A stretch of 64,000 nucleotides of DNA, from assembly GCF_003435815.1 (NCBI RefSeq), contig NZ_QTUV01000002.1, forward strand, positions 186,001 to 250,000. The letters are read 5' to 3'. The DNA is from Dorea sp. AM10-31. GTDB taxonomy: Bacteria; Bacillota; Clostridia; Lachnospirales; Lachnospiraceae. The notes beneath the pieces are model-generated. The model saw only the letters and a program-made list of their open reading frames with translations, was not told where the DNA came from and searched no databases. Every line of letters starts with the position of its first letter. The first letter of the stretch is position 1. The translations under genes and the position numbers were made by a program. Below are positions 25,261 through 33,990 of this stretch, piece after piece.

Positions 25261-27300
25261 TTATATCTGATAGACAAAAAGTTCATGCAGCGCCCTTGTC
25301 GCACTGATGTAAGCCGCCTGCTTGTAAAGTGGATTGTCACGATGGAAAAATGCAGTGAATACCTGGTCAAATTCCAGCCCTTTTGCCAGATAAAAGGTTG
25401 TCACGGTAAGCCCTTTTTCAAACGCAGATGTATTGCGATCAATATAATGATAATTTTCTCCCCTGTCCTTCAAAATCTGACAGACGGTTAAAGCATCTTC
25501 TTCTGTCAGTGTTAAAATGGCAGCAGTCTCGTATTTTTCCAGATTTACATCTATAAGAACCTGATCCAGCAACGCTTCTTTTGAAGCAAATGTCTGTTCT
25601 GTAACACCCTGTCCATGACGCATCAGAAGTTCCAGCTCCTGATCGCCGCTCAGTGCTCTTGCATACTCTGCGATCTCGACAGTATTACGATAACTTTTAT
25701 TCATCTCCAGTTTCCTTACTTTCCGGTCAAAAATCTTCGGAAGAAACCGGGTGACATCCTGTTGCTTTTCATCCATTGTCTGCATGCGGTCGCCGAGGAT
25801 CGTCATTCTGCACGGGAATAACATGGCAAGAATACTGTACTGCAGATAAGAATAATCCTGCATCTCATCGATGACAAGATGTTTGACATTTTTATGCTGT
25901 GTGGCTCCGCACAGGCGGTATTTTAAATATAACATCGGATAGACATCTTCATAAGAAAGGATCCTTTTTTCATATGGCAGATCTGGTAATGTTTCATAAC
26001 CTGCAAACTCCAGAAAGCGGTTATAAATATGATAAATATCACGTTCCATATACATCTGCCCTGCCTTTTCTTTCAGATATTCCTCTTCTTCCTCGGAGAG
26101 TTCCCTGCCTCTTAAAGTCACAAATTCATCTTTAAAATAATCCATGACTGCATCCATTCTTGCGAGCAGCGGTGTATTCTGGAATTTGAAATAAAAGAGA
26201 GAGATAATTTCACTCTCTGACTTAGTATATCCTTTATAAGAGATCTCTTTCAGATCAACCAGCTCTTCTTCCAAAAGTGCAAGAAATGCCTCCATCATTC
26301 CGATGATCTCCGGTGACTGTTTCAATTCATACTGCTTCTTTGCAGCTGCGTCCGGGAACTGCATCTGATGTTCCAGTTCGTCATAGCGGTCTTCACAGTC
26401 ATTTACAATACTATGCAGTTCTTTGTATGCAAAAAGATCAAAGCTCATCTCCCGGATGTTTTCTTCTCCAAGTTCCGGCAGAATATGTGAAATATAATCC
26501 GAAAACACACTGTTCGGCGATAAGATCAGCACATTTGACGCTTTCAGATGTTCTCTGTCATGATACAGAAGATATGCCACACGATGAAGCGCTACCGATG
26601 TCTTGCCACTTCCTGCCACACCCTGGATCACAAGGATCTGGTCTTTGCGGTTACGGATGATTGCGTTCTGTTCCTTCTGGATCGTGCGCACAATATTCTT
26701 TAACTGTACATCGCTGTTGCTTCCAAGCTCCTGTTTTAAAATCTCATCATCAATCTTCGTATCGCTCTCAAAGGCATAGATCATTTTTCCCTTACGGATC
26801 TTATACTGCCACTTGGATGCAATCTTTCCTGTGATCGTACCGGATGGCGCCTCATAGGAAGCTTCTCCGGCATCATAATCATAGAAAAGTCCACAGACCG
26901 GCGCACGCCAGTCATAGATCAGCGGACACATACCCGCTTCCGGCGCAAAATTTCCGATTCCAATATAAAATGGCTCCGATTCGTCTTCTCCATCATAGAT
27001 GAAATCCACTCGTCCAAAAAAAGGGGCATCCATGAGCCTTGCAATTCTCTGCTGCATGCGCAGTTTTTCCTGATTTGCATTCACCTGATGCAAAAGTGCC
27101 TGCTGATTATCATAATCTTCATATCCATACTGGTCCATCTCGGTATAATTTTCCCAGTAATAGTCATGCATCTGGCGGATCTCCTGTTCCCCGGCAGTCA
27201 GATCCTCTTTCAGTTCATCCATCTTTTTATGTAATTTTTCTAATACGTCTTCTAAAAAAAGTTCTCCGTCAAAGCGGATATCCTCAAGGTTCTGTCCCAT
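25261..27300 (-). CDS. HelD-like superfamily 1 helicase / RNA polymerase recycling factor
   Basis: A 679-residue UvrD/Rep-type protein. An N-terminal coiled-coil arm (about 1-80) precedes [17 protein letters not shown], typical of HelD. Walker A is [20 protein letters not shown] near 228-247; motif II is [11 protein letters not shown]; motifs V-VI are near [15 protein letters not shown] at the C terminus. HelD of B. subtilis removes stalled RNA polymerase from DNA and nucleic acid. This protein is about 95 residues shorter than B. subtilis HelD, as in other clostridial members. UvrD-like helicase activity is the alternative reading. Confidence 0.85.
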   Translation of the reverse strand: MGQNLEDIRFDGELFLEDVLEKLHKKMDELKEDLTAGEQEIRQMHDYYWENYTEMDQYGYEDYDNQQALLHQVNANQEKLRMQQRIARLMDAPFFGRVDFIYDGEDESEPFYIGIGNFAPEAGMCPLIYDWRAPVCGLFYDYDAGEASYEAPSGTITGKIASKWQYKIRKGKMIYAFESDTKIDDEILKQELGSNSDVQLKNIVRTIQKEQNAIIRNRKDQILVIQGVAGSGKTSVALHRVAYLLYHDREHLKASNVLILSPNSVFSDYISHILPELGEENIREMSFDLFAYKELHSIVNDCEDRYDELEHQMQFPDAAAKKQYELKQSPEIIGMMEAFLALLEEELVDLKEISYKGYTKSESEIISLFYFKFQNTPLLARMDAVMDYFKDEFVTLRGRELSEEEEEYLKEKAGQMYMERDIYHIYNRFLEFAGYETLPDLPYEKRILSYEDVYPMLYLKYRLCGATQHKNVKHLVIDEMQDYSYLQYSILAMLFPCRMTILGDRMQTMDEKQQDVTRFLPKIFDRKVRKLEMNKSYRNTVEIAEYARALSGDQELELLMRHGQGVTEQTFASKEALLDQVLIDVNLEKYETAAILTLTEEDALTVCQILKDRGENYHYIDRNTSAFEKGLTVTTFYLAKGLEFDQVFTAFFHRDNPLYKQAAYISATRALHELFVYQI

Positions 27301-27349
27301 AGCTGTTCATGTCCTTTTATTTATTGTAACTTTCTGATATACAGCACTT

Positions 27350-28123
27350 TTATCCCAGTGCCACATCCAGAATCATCATTAATACGAATCCTGCTGCAAA
27401 TCCGATGGTTCCAATATTACTGTGTTCACCTTCCGCTGCCTCCGGAATCAATTCCTCAACGACAACATAGATCATCGCCCCTGCCGCAAATGCAAGCAGA
27501 TACGGCAATCCCGGTGTAATAAAAGAAGCAAATAATACAGTAATCCCACCCGCGATCGGTTCAACGATTCCAGAAAGCATACCATAGAAAAATGCCTTTC
27601 CACGTCCATTTTCACTTCTTATTGGCAGAGAGACAATAAATCCCTCCGGAAGATTCTGGATTGCAATACCAATAGACAGAGCAAATGCTCCCGCCAGAGT
27701 TATATTGGTATTGCCGCTGACGATGCCGGCAAATATGGCACCGCTGGATATTCCTTCCGGAATATTATGAATCGTTACAGCAAGAATCAGCATCGTTGAT
27801 TTTTTCAAACTGCATGCCGGGCCCTCTGCCTCCTCGCATCCGATGTGCAGATGTGGAATAGCCCGGTCCAGAATTAGCAAAAACAGGATTCCGATAATGA
27901 ATCCAACCGCAGCCGGAAGAAATGCAAGCCTGCCCATTGACCCGCTCATCTCCATTGCAGGTATCAGAAGAGACCACACAGAGGCTGCAACCATTACTCC
28001 CGCTGCGAATCCGAGCAGCGATTTCTGGATCAACGGTTTTAATTCATTTTTCACAAAAAATACGCAAACTGCGCCAAGAGTTGTTCCGATAAAAGGAATG
28101 ATAAGTCCTAAAAATACAGTCAT
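27350..28123 (-). CDS. ZIP family metal transporter
   Basis: A 257-residue protein with eight predicted membrane segments. The metal-path signature HNIPEGISSGAIFAG is in the fourth segment and IAIQNLPEGFIVSLP in the fifth, with a short His/acid loop (HLHIGCEEAEG) between. This is the GufA/ZupT-type ZIP group, which imports Zn2+ and other divalent cations down a gradient. No Zur or Fur site is evident upstream. A promoter with its -35 inside the preceding terminator drives it. Confidence 0.9.
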   Translation of the reverse strand: MTVFLGLIIPFIGTTLGAVCVFFVKNELKPLIQKSLLGFAAGVMVAASVWSLLIPAMEMSGSMGRLAFLPAAVGFIIGILFLLILDRAIPHLHIGCEEAEGPACSLKKSTMLILAVTIHNIPEGISSGAIFAGIVSGNTNITLAGAFALSIGIAIQNLPEGFIVSLPIRSENGRGKAFFYGMLSGIVEPIAGGITVLFASFITPGLPYLLAFAAGAMIYVVVEELIPEAAEGEHSNIGTIGFAAGFVLMMILDVALG

Positions 28124-28168
28124 AAATACTCCTTTCTGCTTGCTGTTTCCATCACGTCATATTTCAAA

Positions 28169-28196
28169 ATTATACCACACCCAGAAAAAAAGACAA
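28169..28196 (-). promoter_or_regulatory. Promoter for the ZIP gene, with its -35 inside the nfnB terminator
   Basis: On the minus strand TTGTCT (28191-28196), 16-base spacer, TATAAT (28169-28174). The -35 box is part of the 3' arm of the terminator stem. Confidence 0.65.
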
Positions 28197-28224
28197 GGCA
28201 CAGAATTACCTGTCCTTGTCTTTT
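28188..28224 (-). terminator. Terminator of the nfnAB operon
   Basis: Arms 28188-28198 and 28214-28224 (AAAAGACAAGG/CCTTGTCTTTT), 15-base loop, followed on the minus strand by a run of seven T residues. It lies 58 bases after the nfnB stop. Confidence 0.85.
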
Positions 28225-28281
28225 CGTCTTCATAATCTTAATGATTAATGTCTGTATAAAACTTTAAGATTTTTATATGTT

Positions 28282-29667
28282 CTATTTGGATAATGCTTCG
28301 TGGATACCCTTTGCTCCTGCTTTACCGGCTCCCATAGCAAGGATAACTGTAGCAGCTCCTGTAACGGCATCTCCGCCGGCAAATACAAATGCTTTGGAAG
28401 TCTGTCCGTTGTCTTCTTCGGCAACGATGCATCTTCTCTTGTTTGTCTCCAGACCTTTTGTTGTAGAAGCAATCAGTGGGTTCGGAGAAGTACCAAGAGA
28501 CATGATCACTGTATCCAGGTCAATATCATACTCAGATCCAGGAATCTCAACTGGACGTCTTCTTCCGGATGCATCAGGCTCACCAAGTTCCATCTTCACA
28601 ACTTTCATACCTTTCACCCAACCGTTCTCATCAACGAGAATCTCTTTCGGATTGGTAAGAAGATCAAAGATGATACCTTCTTCTTTTGCATGGTGAACTT
28701 CTTCTGCTCTTGCCGGAAGCTCTGCTTCGCTTCGACGATATACAACATGTACTTCTGCGCCAAGACGAAGTGCCGTTCTCGCAGCATCCATAGCTACGTT
28801 ACCACCACCGACAACTGCAACTTTCTTGCCTGCTGCGATCGGTGTATCATAAGAATCATCAAATGCTTTCATCAGGTTACTTCTGGTCAGATATTCATTT
28901 GCAGAGAATACGCCATTTGCAGTTTCTCCTGGAATACCCATAAACATTGGAAGTCCGGCTCCTGATCCGATAAATACTGCTTCGAAGTTCTCTTCTTCCA
29001 TTAACTGGTCAATCGTTGTAGATTTACCGATTACAACGTTTGTCTCGAACTTAACACCGAGTTCTTTTACTTTCTCAATCTCTTTCTTAACAACTTTCTG
29101 CTTTGGAAGACGGAATTCAGGAATACCATATACAAGCACACCCCCGAGTTCGTGAAGTGCCTCAAATACAGTTACTTCATATCCTAATTTGGCAAGATCT
29201 CCTGCGCAGGTAAGTCCGGACGGACCGGAACCGATCACTGCAACTTTGTGACCATTGGTCTTCTCAGCTTTTTCAGGTTTAATATCATGTTCCAGTGCAT
29301 AATCTGCAACGAATCTTTCCAGTTTACCTATAGATACGGCGTCGCCTTTGATTCCACGAATACATTTGCACTCACACTGTGATTCCTGTGGACATACACG
29401 TCCGCAGATTGCAGGAAGTGCAGAAGACTCACCGATTACTTTATATGCGCCTTCGATATCTCCTTCTTTTACTTTTGAGATAAATCCCGGAATGTTGATC
29501 GATACTGGACATCCCTGGATACATCTTGCATTCTTACAGTTCAGGCAACGTGTAGCTTCTTCCATTGCCTCTTCCTGATTATATCCATAACAAACTTCTT
29601 CGAAATTCGTAGCTCTTACTTTTGGATCCTGTTCTCTGACAGGCACTCTTTTTAATACATCTGCCAT
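28282..29667 (-). CDS. NfnB/GltA: NADPH-binding large subunit of electron-bifurcating transhydrogenase
   Basis: A 461-residue flavoprotein often annotated as NADPH-dependent glutamate synthase small-subunit type (GltA). Two N-terminal [4Fe-4S] clusters are visible as CLNCKNARCIQGCP and CGRVCPQESQCECKC. The FAD loop is GSGPSGLTCAGDLAKLGYEV and the NADPH loop GGGNVAMDAARTALRLGAEVHVVYRR. Immediately upstream is an NfnA-type FAD/NAD/[2Fe-2S] subunit, with overlapping stop/start. The pair matches NfnAB, which couples NADH and reduced ferredoxin to NADPH. No glutamate synthase large subunit is nearby, supporting Nfn over glutamate synthase. Confidence 0.88.
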   Translation of the reverse strand: MADVLKRVPVREQDPKVRATNFEEVCYGYNQEEAMEEATRCLNCKNARCIQGCPVSINIPGFISKVKEGDIEGAYKVIGESSALPAICGRVCPQESQCECKCIRGIKGDAVSIGKLERFVADYALEHDIKPEKAEKTNGHKVAVIGSGPSGLTCAGDLAKLGYEVTVFEALHELGGVLVYGIPEFRLPKQKVVKKEIEKVKELGVKFETNVVIGKSTTIDQLMEEENFEAVFIGSGAGLPMFMGIPGETANGVFSANEYLTRSNLMKAFDDSYDTPIAAGKKVAVVGGGNVAMDAARTALRLGAEVHVVYRRSEAELPARAEEVHHAKEEGIIFDLLTNPKEILVDENGWVKGMKVVKMELGEPDASGRRRPVEIPGSEYDIDLDTVIMSLGTSPNPLIASTTKGLETNKRRCIVAEEDNGQTSKAFVFAGGDAVTGAATVILAMGAGKAGAKGIHEALSK

Positions 29668-30554
29668 TAGTTCTCACCTCCGCACTGGCCACATCCACCG
29701 TGATGGGTGTCACCTTCCTGTAATTTTAACATCGCACGACCTTCCTGTGTCTTATACATCTGCTGTCTCTTCATAGCGTTGTCAAAATCAACGAGATGTC
29801 CGTCAAATTCCGGTCCGTCTACGCATGCGAATTTTACTTCTCCGCCTACGATCAGACGACAGGCTCCACACATACCGGTTCCGTCTACCATGATCGGATT
29901 CATACTTACAACTGTCGGGATCTCCAGTTTCTTTGTAAGCAGGCATACGAATTTCATCATGATCATTGGTCCGATTGCGATACAGACATCGTATTTGTTG
30001 CCTTCTTCTACAAGCTGTTCGATCTTTGTTGTAACCATACCTGCATGACCATAAGATCCATCATCTGTACATGGATAATAATTTCCTGCAGCTGCCTCCA
30101 TCTGGTCTTCCAGAATTAAGAGGTCTTTTGTCTTGGAGCCGATGATAACATCCACATCGATTCCATGCTCTTTCATCCATTTTACCTGTGGGTATACCGG
30201 TGCGGCTCCGACACCACCACCGACAAATAAGATTTTCTTCTTTTTCAGTTCTTCCAGATCTTCATGAATAAATTCAGATGGACATCCAAGCGGTCCTGTG
30301 AAATCGCGGAAATAATCTCCGGCTTTCATCTCTGTCATCTTTGTTGTAGATGCTCCTACCGGCTGGAATACAATTGTAATCGTTCCGGCTTCTCTGTCAT
30401 AATCACAAATTGTAAGTGGAATACGTTCCCCTTTTTCATCCATCTTAACGATAACGAACTGTCCCGGTTCACAGTGACGTGCAACACGTGGAGCTTCGAC
30501 ATCCATAAGATAAATGTTCGCAGCCAATTTCTCAGCTTTCAATATCTTGTACAT
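29667..30554 (-). CDS. NfnA: FAD/NAD-binding [2Fe-2S] small subunit of NADH-dependent ferredoxin:NADP+ oxidoreductase
   Basis: A 295-residue protein of the ferredoxin-NADP reductase/dihydroorotate dehydrogenase electron-transfer type. FAD-binding region RIPLTICDYD is at about 46-55, the NAD loop FVGGGVGAAPVYPQVKWM at about 110-127, and the C-terminal cluster cysteines are in GTGMCGACRLIVGGEVKFAC. The tail HHGGCGQCGGEN is unusual in having extra Cys/His. Together with the next gene it forms the Nfn complex that balances NADH, NADPH and ferredoxin in fermenting Clostridia. Confidence 0.88.
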   Translation of the reverse strand: MYKILKAEKLAANIYLMDVEAPRVARHCEPGQFVIVKMDEKGERIPLTICDYDREAGTITIVFQPVGASTTKMTEMKAGDYFRDFTGPLGCPSEFIHEDLEELKKKKILFVGGGVGAAPVYPQVKWMKEHGIDVDVIIGSKTKDLLILEDQMEAAAGNYYPCTDDGSYGHAGMVTTKIEQLVEEGNKYDVCIAIGPMIMMKFVCLLTKKLEIPTVVSMNPIMVDGTGMCGACRLIVGGEVKFACVDGPEFDGHLVDFDNAMKRQQMYKTQEGRAMLKLQEGDTHHGGCGQCGGEN

Positions 30555-30586
30555 CTTTCTTCCTCCTCGAATATAATCCTTTTATC

Positions 30587-30615
30587 ATAATAAAATATTT
30601 TTAGAAAAATAGCAA
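30587..30615 (-). promoter_or_regulatory. Sigma-A promoter for nfnAB
   Basis: On the minus strand TTGCTA (30610-30615), 17-base spacer, TATTAT (30587-30592), about 33 bases before the nfnA ATG, which has a GAGGAGGAA site. No Rex-type site overlaps it. The remaining 30616-30775 is AT-rich with no gene seen. Confidence 0.65.
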
Positions 30616-30775
30616 GCAATACATCCTGTTTTTGTACAATTGTTTTGCAGTAATTCTCTTCTTTTGACTATTTATTATAATTATATACTTATAGATAAAC
30701 ATTTAACATTCATCAAATGCAGCCTGACGGACACATAAATGTTATATTTTTTATATTGCCCTGACGGCGATAAAA

Positions 30776-30806
30776 GAAGGAAGCGGAGTCAGGTTCCGCT
30801 TCCTTC
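30776..30806 (-). terminator. Terminator of the alcohol dehydrogenase gene
   Basis: Perfect 12-base arms (30776-30787 and 30795-30806, GAAGGAAGCGGA/TCCGCTTCCTTC), 7-base loop, then TTTT on the minus strand, 31 bases after the adh stop. Confidence 0.85.
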
Positions 30807-30836
30807 CTTATGTATGGTAATTGGAAAAATGCCGAA

Positions 30837-32018
30837 TTAAAAGTCAACTTCTGTTCCGTAATAAATGCATGTAAATAACTTTTCCATTGTTGCCGGATCG
30901 ATGGCTCTTGGGTTAGATCCTGTACAGGCATCACCAACAGCATTTTCAGCGATTGTAGCAATCTTCTCTTTGAATTCATCTTCTTTGATTCCGAACTCTT
31001 TTAATGTTGCCGGAATGTTAAGTTTTACATTGAATGCCTGGATCTTCTCACACAAACTATTGATCAGTGCCTTTTCTGAAGCTCCCGGAAGTCCTACTTT
31101 ACGTGCGATCTCCGCATAACGTTTTGCTGCGATCGGATCTTTTGCATTGTATTTGATTACATATGGCAGATACATTGCATTCGCAAGACCATGTGTGATA
31201 TGACCGGTTGAGAAGACTGCACCCGTCTTATGTGCCATAGAGTGGACAATTCCAAGTAATGCATTGGAAAATGCCATTCCTGCGAGACACTGTGCGTCAT
31301 GCATCTGTGCTCTTGCTTCCATATTTCCGTTGTAAGATGCCGGCAGGTAATCGAATACCATTTCAATTGCCTGGATTGCAAGTGGATCTGTATATACACA
31401 GTTCAGAGTAGATACATAAGCTTCAATCGCATGTGTCAGTGCATCCATTCCTGTATATGCAACCTGTTTTGCCGGAAGTCCTTCTACCAGTTCTGAATCA
31501 ACGATTGCTACATCTGGTGTGATATTGAAATCTGCCAGAGGGTATTTGATTCCTTTTGCATAATCTGTGATAACGGAGAATGCCGTAACCTCTGTTGCCG
31601 TTCCCGATGTAGACGGAATCGCTGCAAATTTTGCTTTCTGTCTTAATTCCGGGAAACTGAACGGTGTGATCAGATCTTCAAATGTAATGTCCGGATATTC
31701 ATAAAATGCCCACATTGCTTTTGCAGCATCGATTGGTGATCCTCCACCCATAGCAACGATCCAGTCCGGTTCGAACTCCTGCATTGCTTTTGCACCTTTC
31801 ATTACAGTTTCTACAGATGGATCAGGTTCTACACCTTCAAACAACTGGACTTCCATACCAGCTTCTTTCAAATAACCGACTGCCTTGTCCAGAAATCCCT
31901 GTCGCTTCATAGAACCGCCGCCTACTACGAGGATCGCTTTTTTACCTTTTAAATTCTTAAGTTCTTCCAAACATCCTTTGCCGTGATATACGTCTCTTGG
32001 TAATGTAAATCTTGCCAT
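30837..32018 (-). CDS. Iron-containing alcohol dehydrogenase
   Basis: A 393-residue group III alcohol dehydrogenase. NAD(P)-binding motifs GGGSPIDAAKAMW and STSGTATEVTAFSVI are visible. The iron ligands lie in a segment with DALTHAIEAYVS, HSMAHKTGAVFSTGHITHGLANA. It reduces aldehydes to alcohols (or the reverse) with NAD(P)H; butanol dehydrogenase-like enzymes are the nearest type. Start at 32018 is chosen because AAGGAG lies 9 bases before it and immediately before an earlier in-frame ATG (32027). Two Rex-like operators sit on its promoter, consistent with induction at high NADH. Confidence 0.93.
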   Translation of the reverse strand: MARFTLPRDVYHGKGCLEELKNLKGKKAILVVGGGSMKRQGFLDKAVGYLKEAGMEVQLFEGVEPDPSVETVMKGAKAMQEFEPDWIVAMGGGSPIDAAKAMWAFYEYPDITFEDLITPFSFPELRQKAKFAAIPSTSGTATEVTAFSVITDYAKGIKYPLADFNITPDVAIVDSELVEGLPAKQVAYTGMDALTHAIEAYVSTLNCVYTDPLAIQAIEMVFDYLPASYNGNMEARAQMHDAQCLAGMAFSNALLGIVHSMAHKTGAVFSTGHITHGLANAMYLPYVIKYNAKDPIAAKRYAEIARKVGLPGASEKALINSLCEKIQAFNVKLNIPATLKEFGIKEDEFKEKIATIAENAVGDACTGSNPRAIDPATMEKLFTCIYYGTEVDF

Positions 32019-32051
32019 TGTTCGCATCTCCTTTTCTTAAGATATATTATT

Positions 32052-32099
32052 TTGTTAATTCTTTAACGCAATTATATATCTGTTAAAAAAATAACGCAA
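32052..32099 (-). promoter_or_regulatory. adh promoter with two Rex-like operators
   Basis: The minus strand carries TTGCGT (32094-32099), 17-base spacer, TATAAT (32071-32076). A site at 32052-32069 reads TTGTTAA-TTCT-TTAACGC, against the Rex consensus TTGTTAA-N4-TTAACAA, with 12 of 14 positions matching. A weaker site at 32080-32097 reads CTGTTAA-AAAA-ATAACGC. The first lies at the transcription start, the second over the spacer and -35. Rex itself is encoded at 44235-44891. Confidence 0.75.
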
Positions 32100-32281
32100 T
32101 AGTTTTTTAATAACTTTTTGCACTTATTTTCGTACAATCTTTTTTCATATCGTCATAACAAAATAGAATGTGCCAAGGCATTTTCTTACGATGAGCGCTG
32201 TTGCTTTTACACTCTGCCATTTCACGTGAGTGCGCGTCCTTCCGGAGAGTTTTTACGTAGTAGAAACGAAACTATTACACA
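32100..32281. other. Gene-free stretch without a recognised function
   Basis: Between the adh promoter and the terminator of the zinc-ribbon gene. It has a more GC-rich core (32195-32255) with a small dyad (CACTC near 32210 and GAGTG near 32230, with CACGTG between). No open frame with a ribosome site and no known RNA family was recognised on either strand. Confidence 0.4.
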
Positions 32282-32287
32282 AAAAAA

Positions 32288-32320
32288 GGACACATGATAA
32301 GCTTCACTTTCCATGTGTCC
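32288..32320 (-). terminator. Terminator of the zinc-ribbon/TPR gene
   Basis: Arms GGACACATG (32288-32296) and CATGTGTCC (32312-32320), then seven T residues on the minus strand, about 47 bases after the stop of the gene at 32367. Confidence 0.88.
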
Positions 32321-32366
32321 CTGCTCATTTCTTATATTATCTTTTTGCTTTATTCTGACATCGATC

Positions 32367-33908
32367 CTACTCAGAAGCTCCTCCCTTTCCGGTGATTACA
32401 CGGTTGGAACGGCTTCCGGTTGTTGTATCTGTTCCCAATCCGTCAGTATTACTGTCGGACGTAGATATATCCGAAGAATCGCTGTTACTTCCGGATATAT
32501 TGGATGAGGTATCTGAATTGCCCTTCGAGCTGCTGAGATCCAGCACGTAATTACGTGTTGTAACACCACTTGAACGTCCGTCACTGTTTACAAGAATCGC
32601 CTTAAACAATGTCTCGCCCTCCGGCATCTTAATCGGCCCGGTATATTTCTTTGAGGATGTTGTCGGTGTCTTTCCATTCATCGTATAGTATGCCGTATAT
32701 CCATCCGGTACTTTAATTTCAATCGTCTGACTACTTTCGTACTGTCCGGTAGACGGTGAAATAGCCGGTGCTTCCTCAATCGGGAACACAATCTTATACA
32801 CCTTCTGTGCAGTGCTGCTCGGTATCCCTTTTTTATTGACAGCAATTGCACGCACGTCATTTTCCCCTTCTTCAAGCTGAATCGGTTCCTTGTATTTGTC
32901 GCTGTCAAATGTCGGATCCGTTCCATCGGTTGTATAATAAATCGTCATTCCTTTACCGGCGGTAAGTGTCACCTGCTGTACATCATCATATGTCTTTTTA
33001 TCATCCAGACTGTATGTTGGTCTGTCAATATCATATTCTGACAACTGTTCCTGTACAGAATCATCAGCGTCATCGAGAAGTTCCGGAATCTTAAGTGTCT
33101 GGTCTGTATCCAGATAAAACTGGAAACAGGCATCATAAAGATCCGCATTTCCTGACTGCGTATCAATCGCGTCCAGGAATACATTCTCTGCCTTGTCATC
33201 TTCATCCTGACCGAGATATGTCTTTGCAAGACCGCTATAAGCCTCCGGCCGTTGCTTATTCTTTTTGATCGCTCTTTTAAAATAACTTTCCGCTTTTGAA
33301 TATTCCTGATTCTTAAGTGCATTATTACCACTTCTTACAATTCCCGTATAGGAATTGATATAAAGTGCATAACTGATACCAGCGATCGCAGCAATACAAA
33401 GAATAAGAACAAGAATGACAATCCGGCGCTTTCTCCTAAGTCTTGCCATCTTCTGTTCTTTCTTCTTACGACTCACAGACCTTTTACCGCCTCCGGTACG
33501 GTCTGCGATCTGACCGGTACGTCCGGTTCTGCCTGTATTTCCTGTTCTTCCGGTCTGGCGAAGCACCGTAGTTTTACCGGTTGCCCGGATAGATGTATCG
33601 CCCGTCACACGCGTATTCATCGTTCGTCTTGTCGTGCGGGCAGATACTCCTGTTATTCTACCGGTTGCGCCAGATCTTCCGCTGGTACGTCCACCCGTAT
33701 TACTTCGGACATCCACCCGGGTACGGTCATATGCCAGATAATCCGGATCTTCTTTCCCTTCATTTTGTTCATCTATCGAAAACCGAACCTGCTCGGTTAA
33801 CATATCATCAAGAGGATTATAATCAGGAACAATACGGACTTCATTCCCACATGCATCACAATACAACACACCATCCGGTATCTCATGTCCGCAGAATTTA
33901 CATTTCAT
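32367..33908 (-). CDS. Zinc-ribbon membrane protein with TPR-like and chitobiase C-terminal-like repeats
   Basis: A 513-residue protein of unusual composition. Residues 1-22 form a zinc ribbon (CxxC at 3-6, CxxC at 17-20). Residues 68-150 are a low-complexity Arg/Thr/Gly-rich stretch with repeated RTG. One membrane segment lies at about 163-184. A TPR-like helical region follows (NNALKNQEYSKAESYFKRA, about 195-260). Then come two copies of a beta domain, seen in YYTTDGTDPTFDSDKYKEPI and YYTMNGKTPTTSSKKYTGPI, resembling CHB_HEX_C_1 domains. A Ser/Asp/Thr-rich tail ends it. The ribbon and basic stretch would be cytoplasmic and the repeats outside. Function unknown; it is monocistronic. Confidence 0.8.
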   Translation of the reverse strand: MKCKFCGHEIPDGVLYCDACGNEVRIVPDYNPLDDMLTEQVRFSIDEQNEGKEDPDYLAYDRTRVDVRSNTGGRTSGRSGATGRITGVSARTTRRTMNTRVTGDTSIRATGKTTVLRQTGRTGNTGRTGRTGQIADRTGGGKRSVSRKKKEQKMARLRRKRRIVILVLILCIAAIAGISYALYINSYTGIVRSGNNALKNQEYSKAESYFKRAIKKNKQRPEAYSGLAKTYLGQDEDDKAENVFLDAIDTQSGNADLYDACFQFYLDTDQTLKIPELLDDADDSVQEQLSEYDIDRPTYSLDDKKTYDDVQQVTLTAGKGMTIYYTTDGTDPTFDSDKYKEPIQLEEGENDVRAIAVNKKGIPSSTAQKVYKIVFPIEEAPAISPSTGQYESSQTIEIKVPDGYTAYYTMNGKTPTTSSKKYTGPIKMPEGETLFKAILVNSDGRSSGVTTRNYVLDLSSSKGNSDTSSNISGSNSDSSDISTSDSNTDGLGTDTTTGSRSNRVITGKGGASE

Positions 33909-33990
33909 GATTCATCATGTCCTCCTCCCTGTATATTTTCTCGAAACTCCACTATTATACTTCAAAGTTTTTCTGCTTGCAACTGGAAAC

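Noticed and set aside
28124..28170. Zur or Fur box before the ZIP transporter gene
   Set aside because: No palindrome resembling either box was found between the promoter and the ATG.
30555..30720. Rex site at the nfnAB promoter
   Set aside because: No TTGTTAA/TTAACAA pair with a 4-base spacer was found near the boxes.
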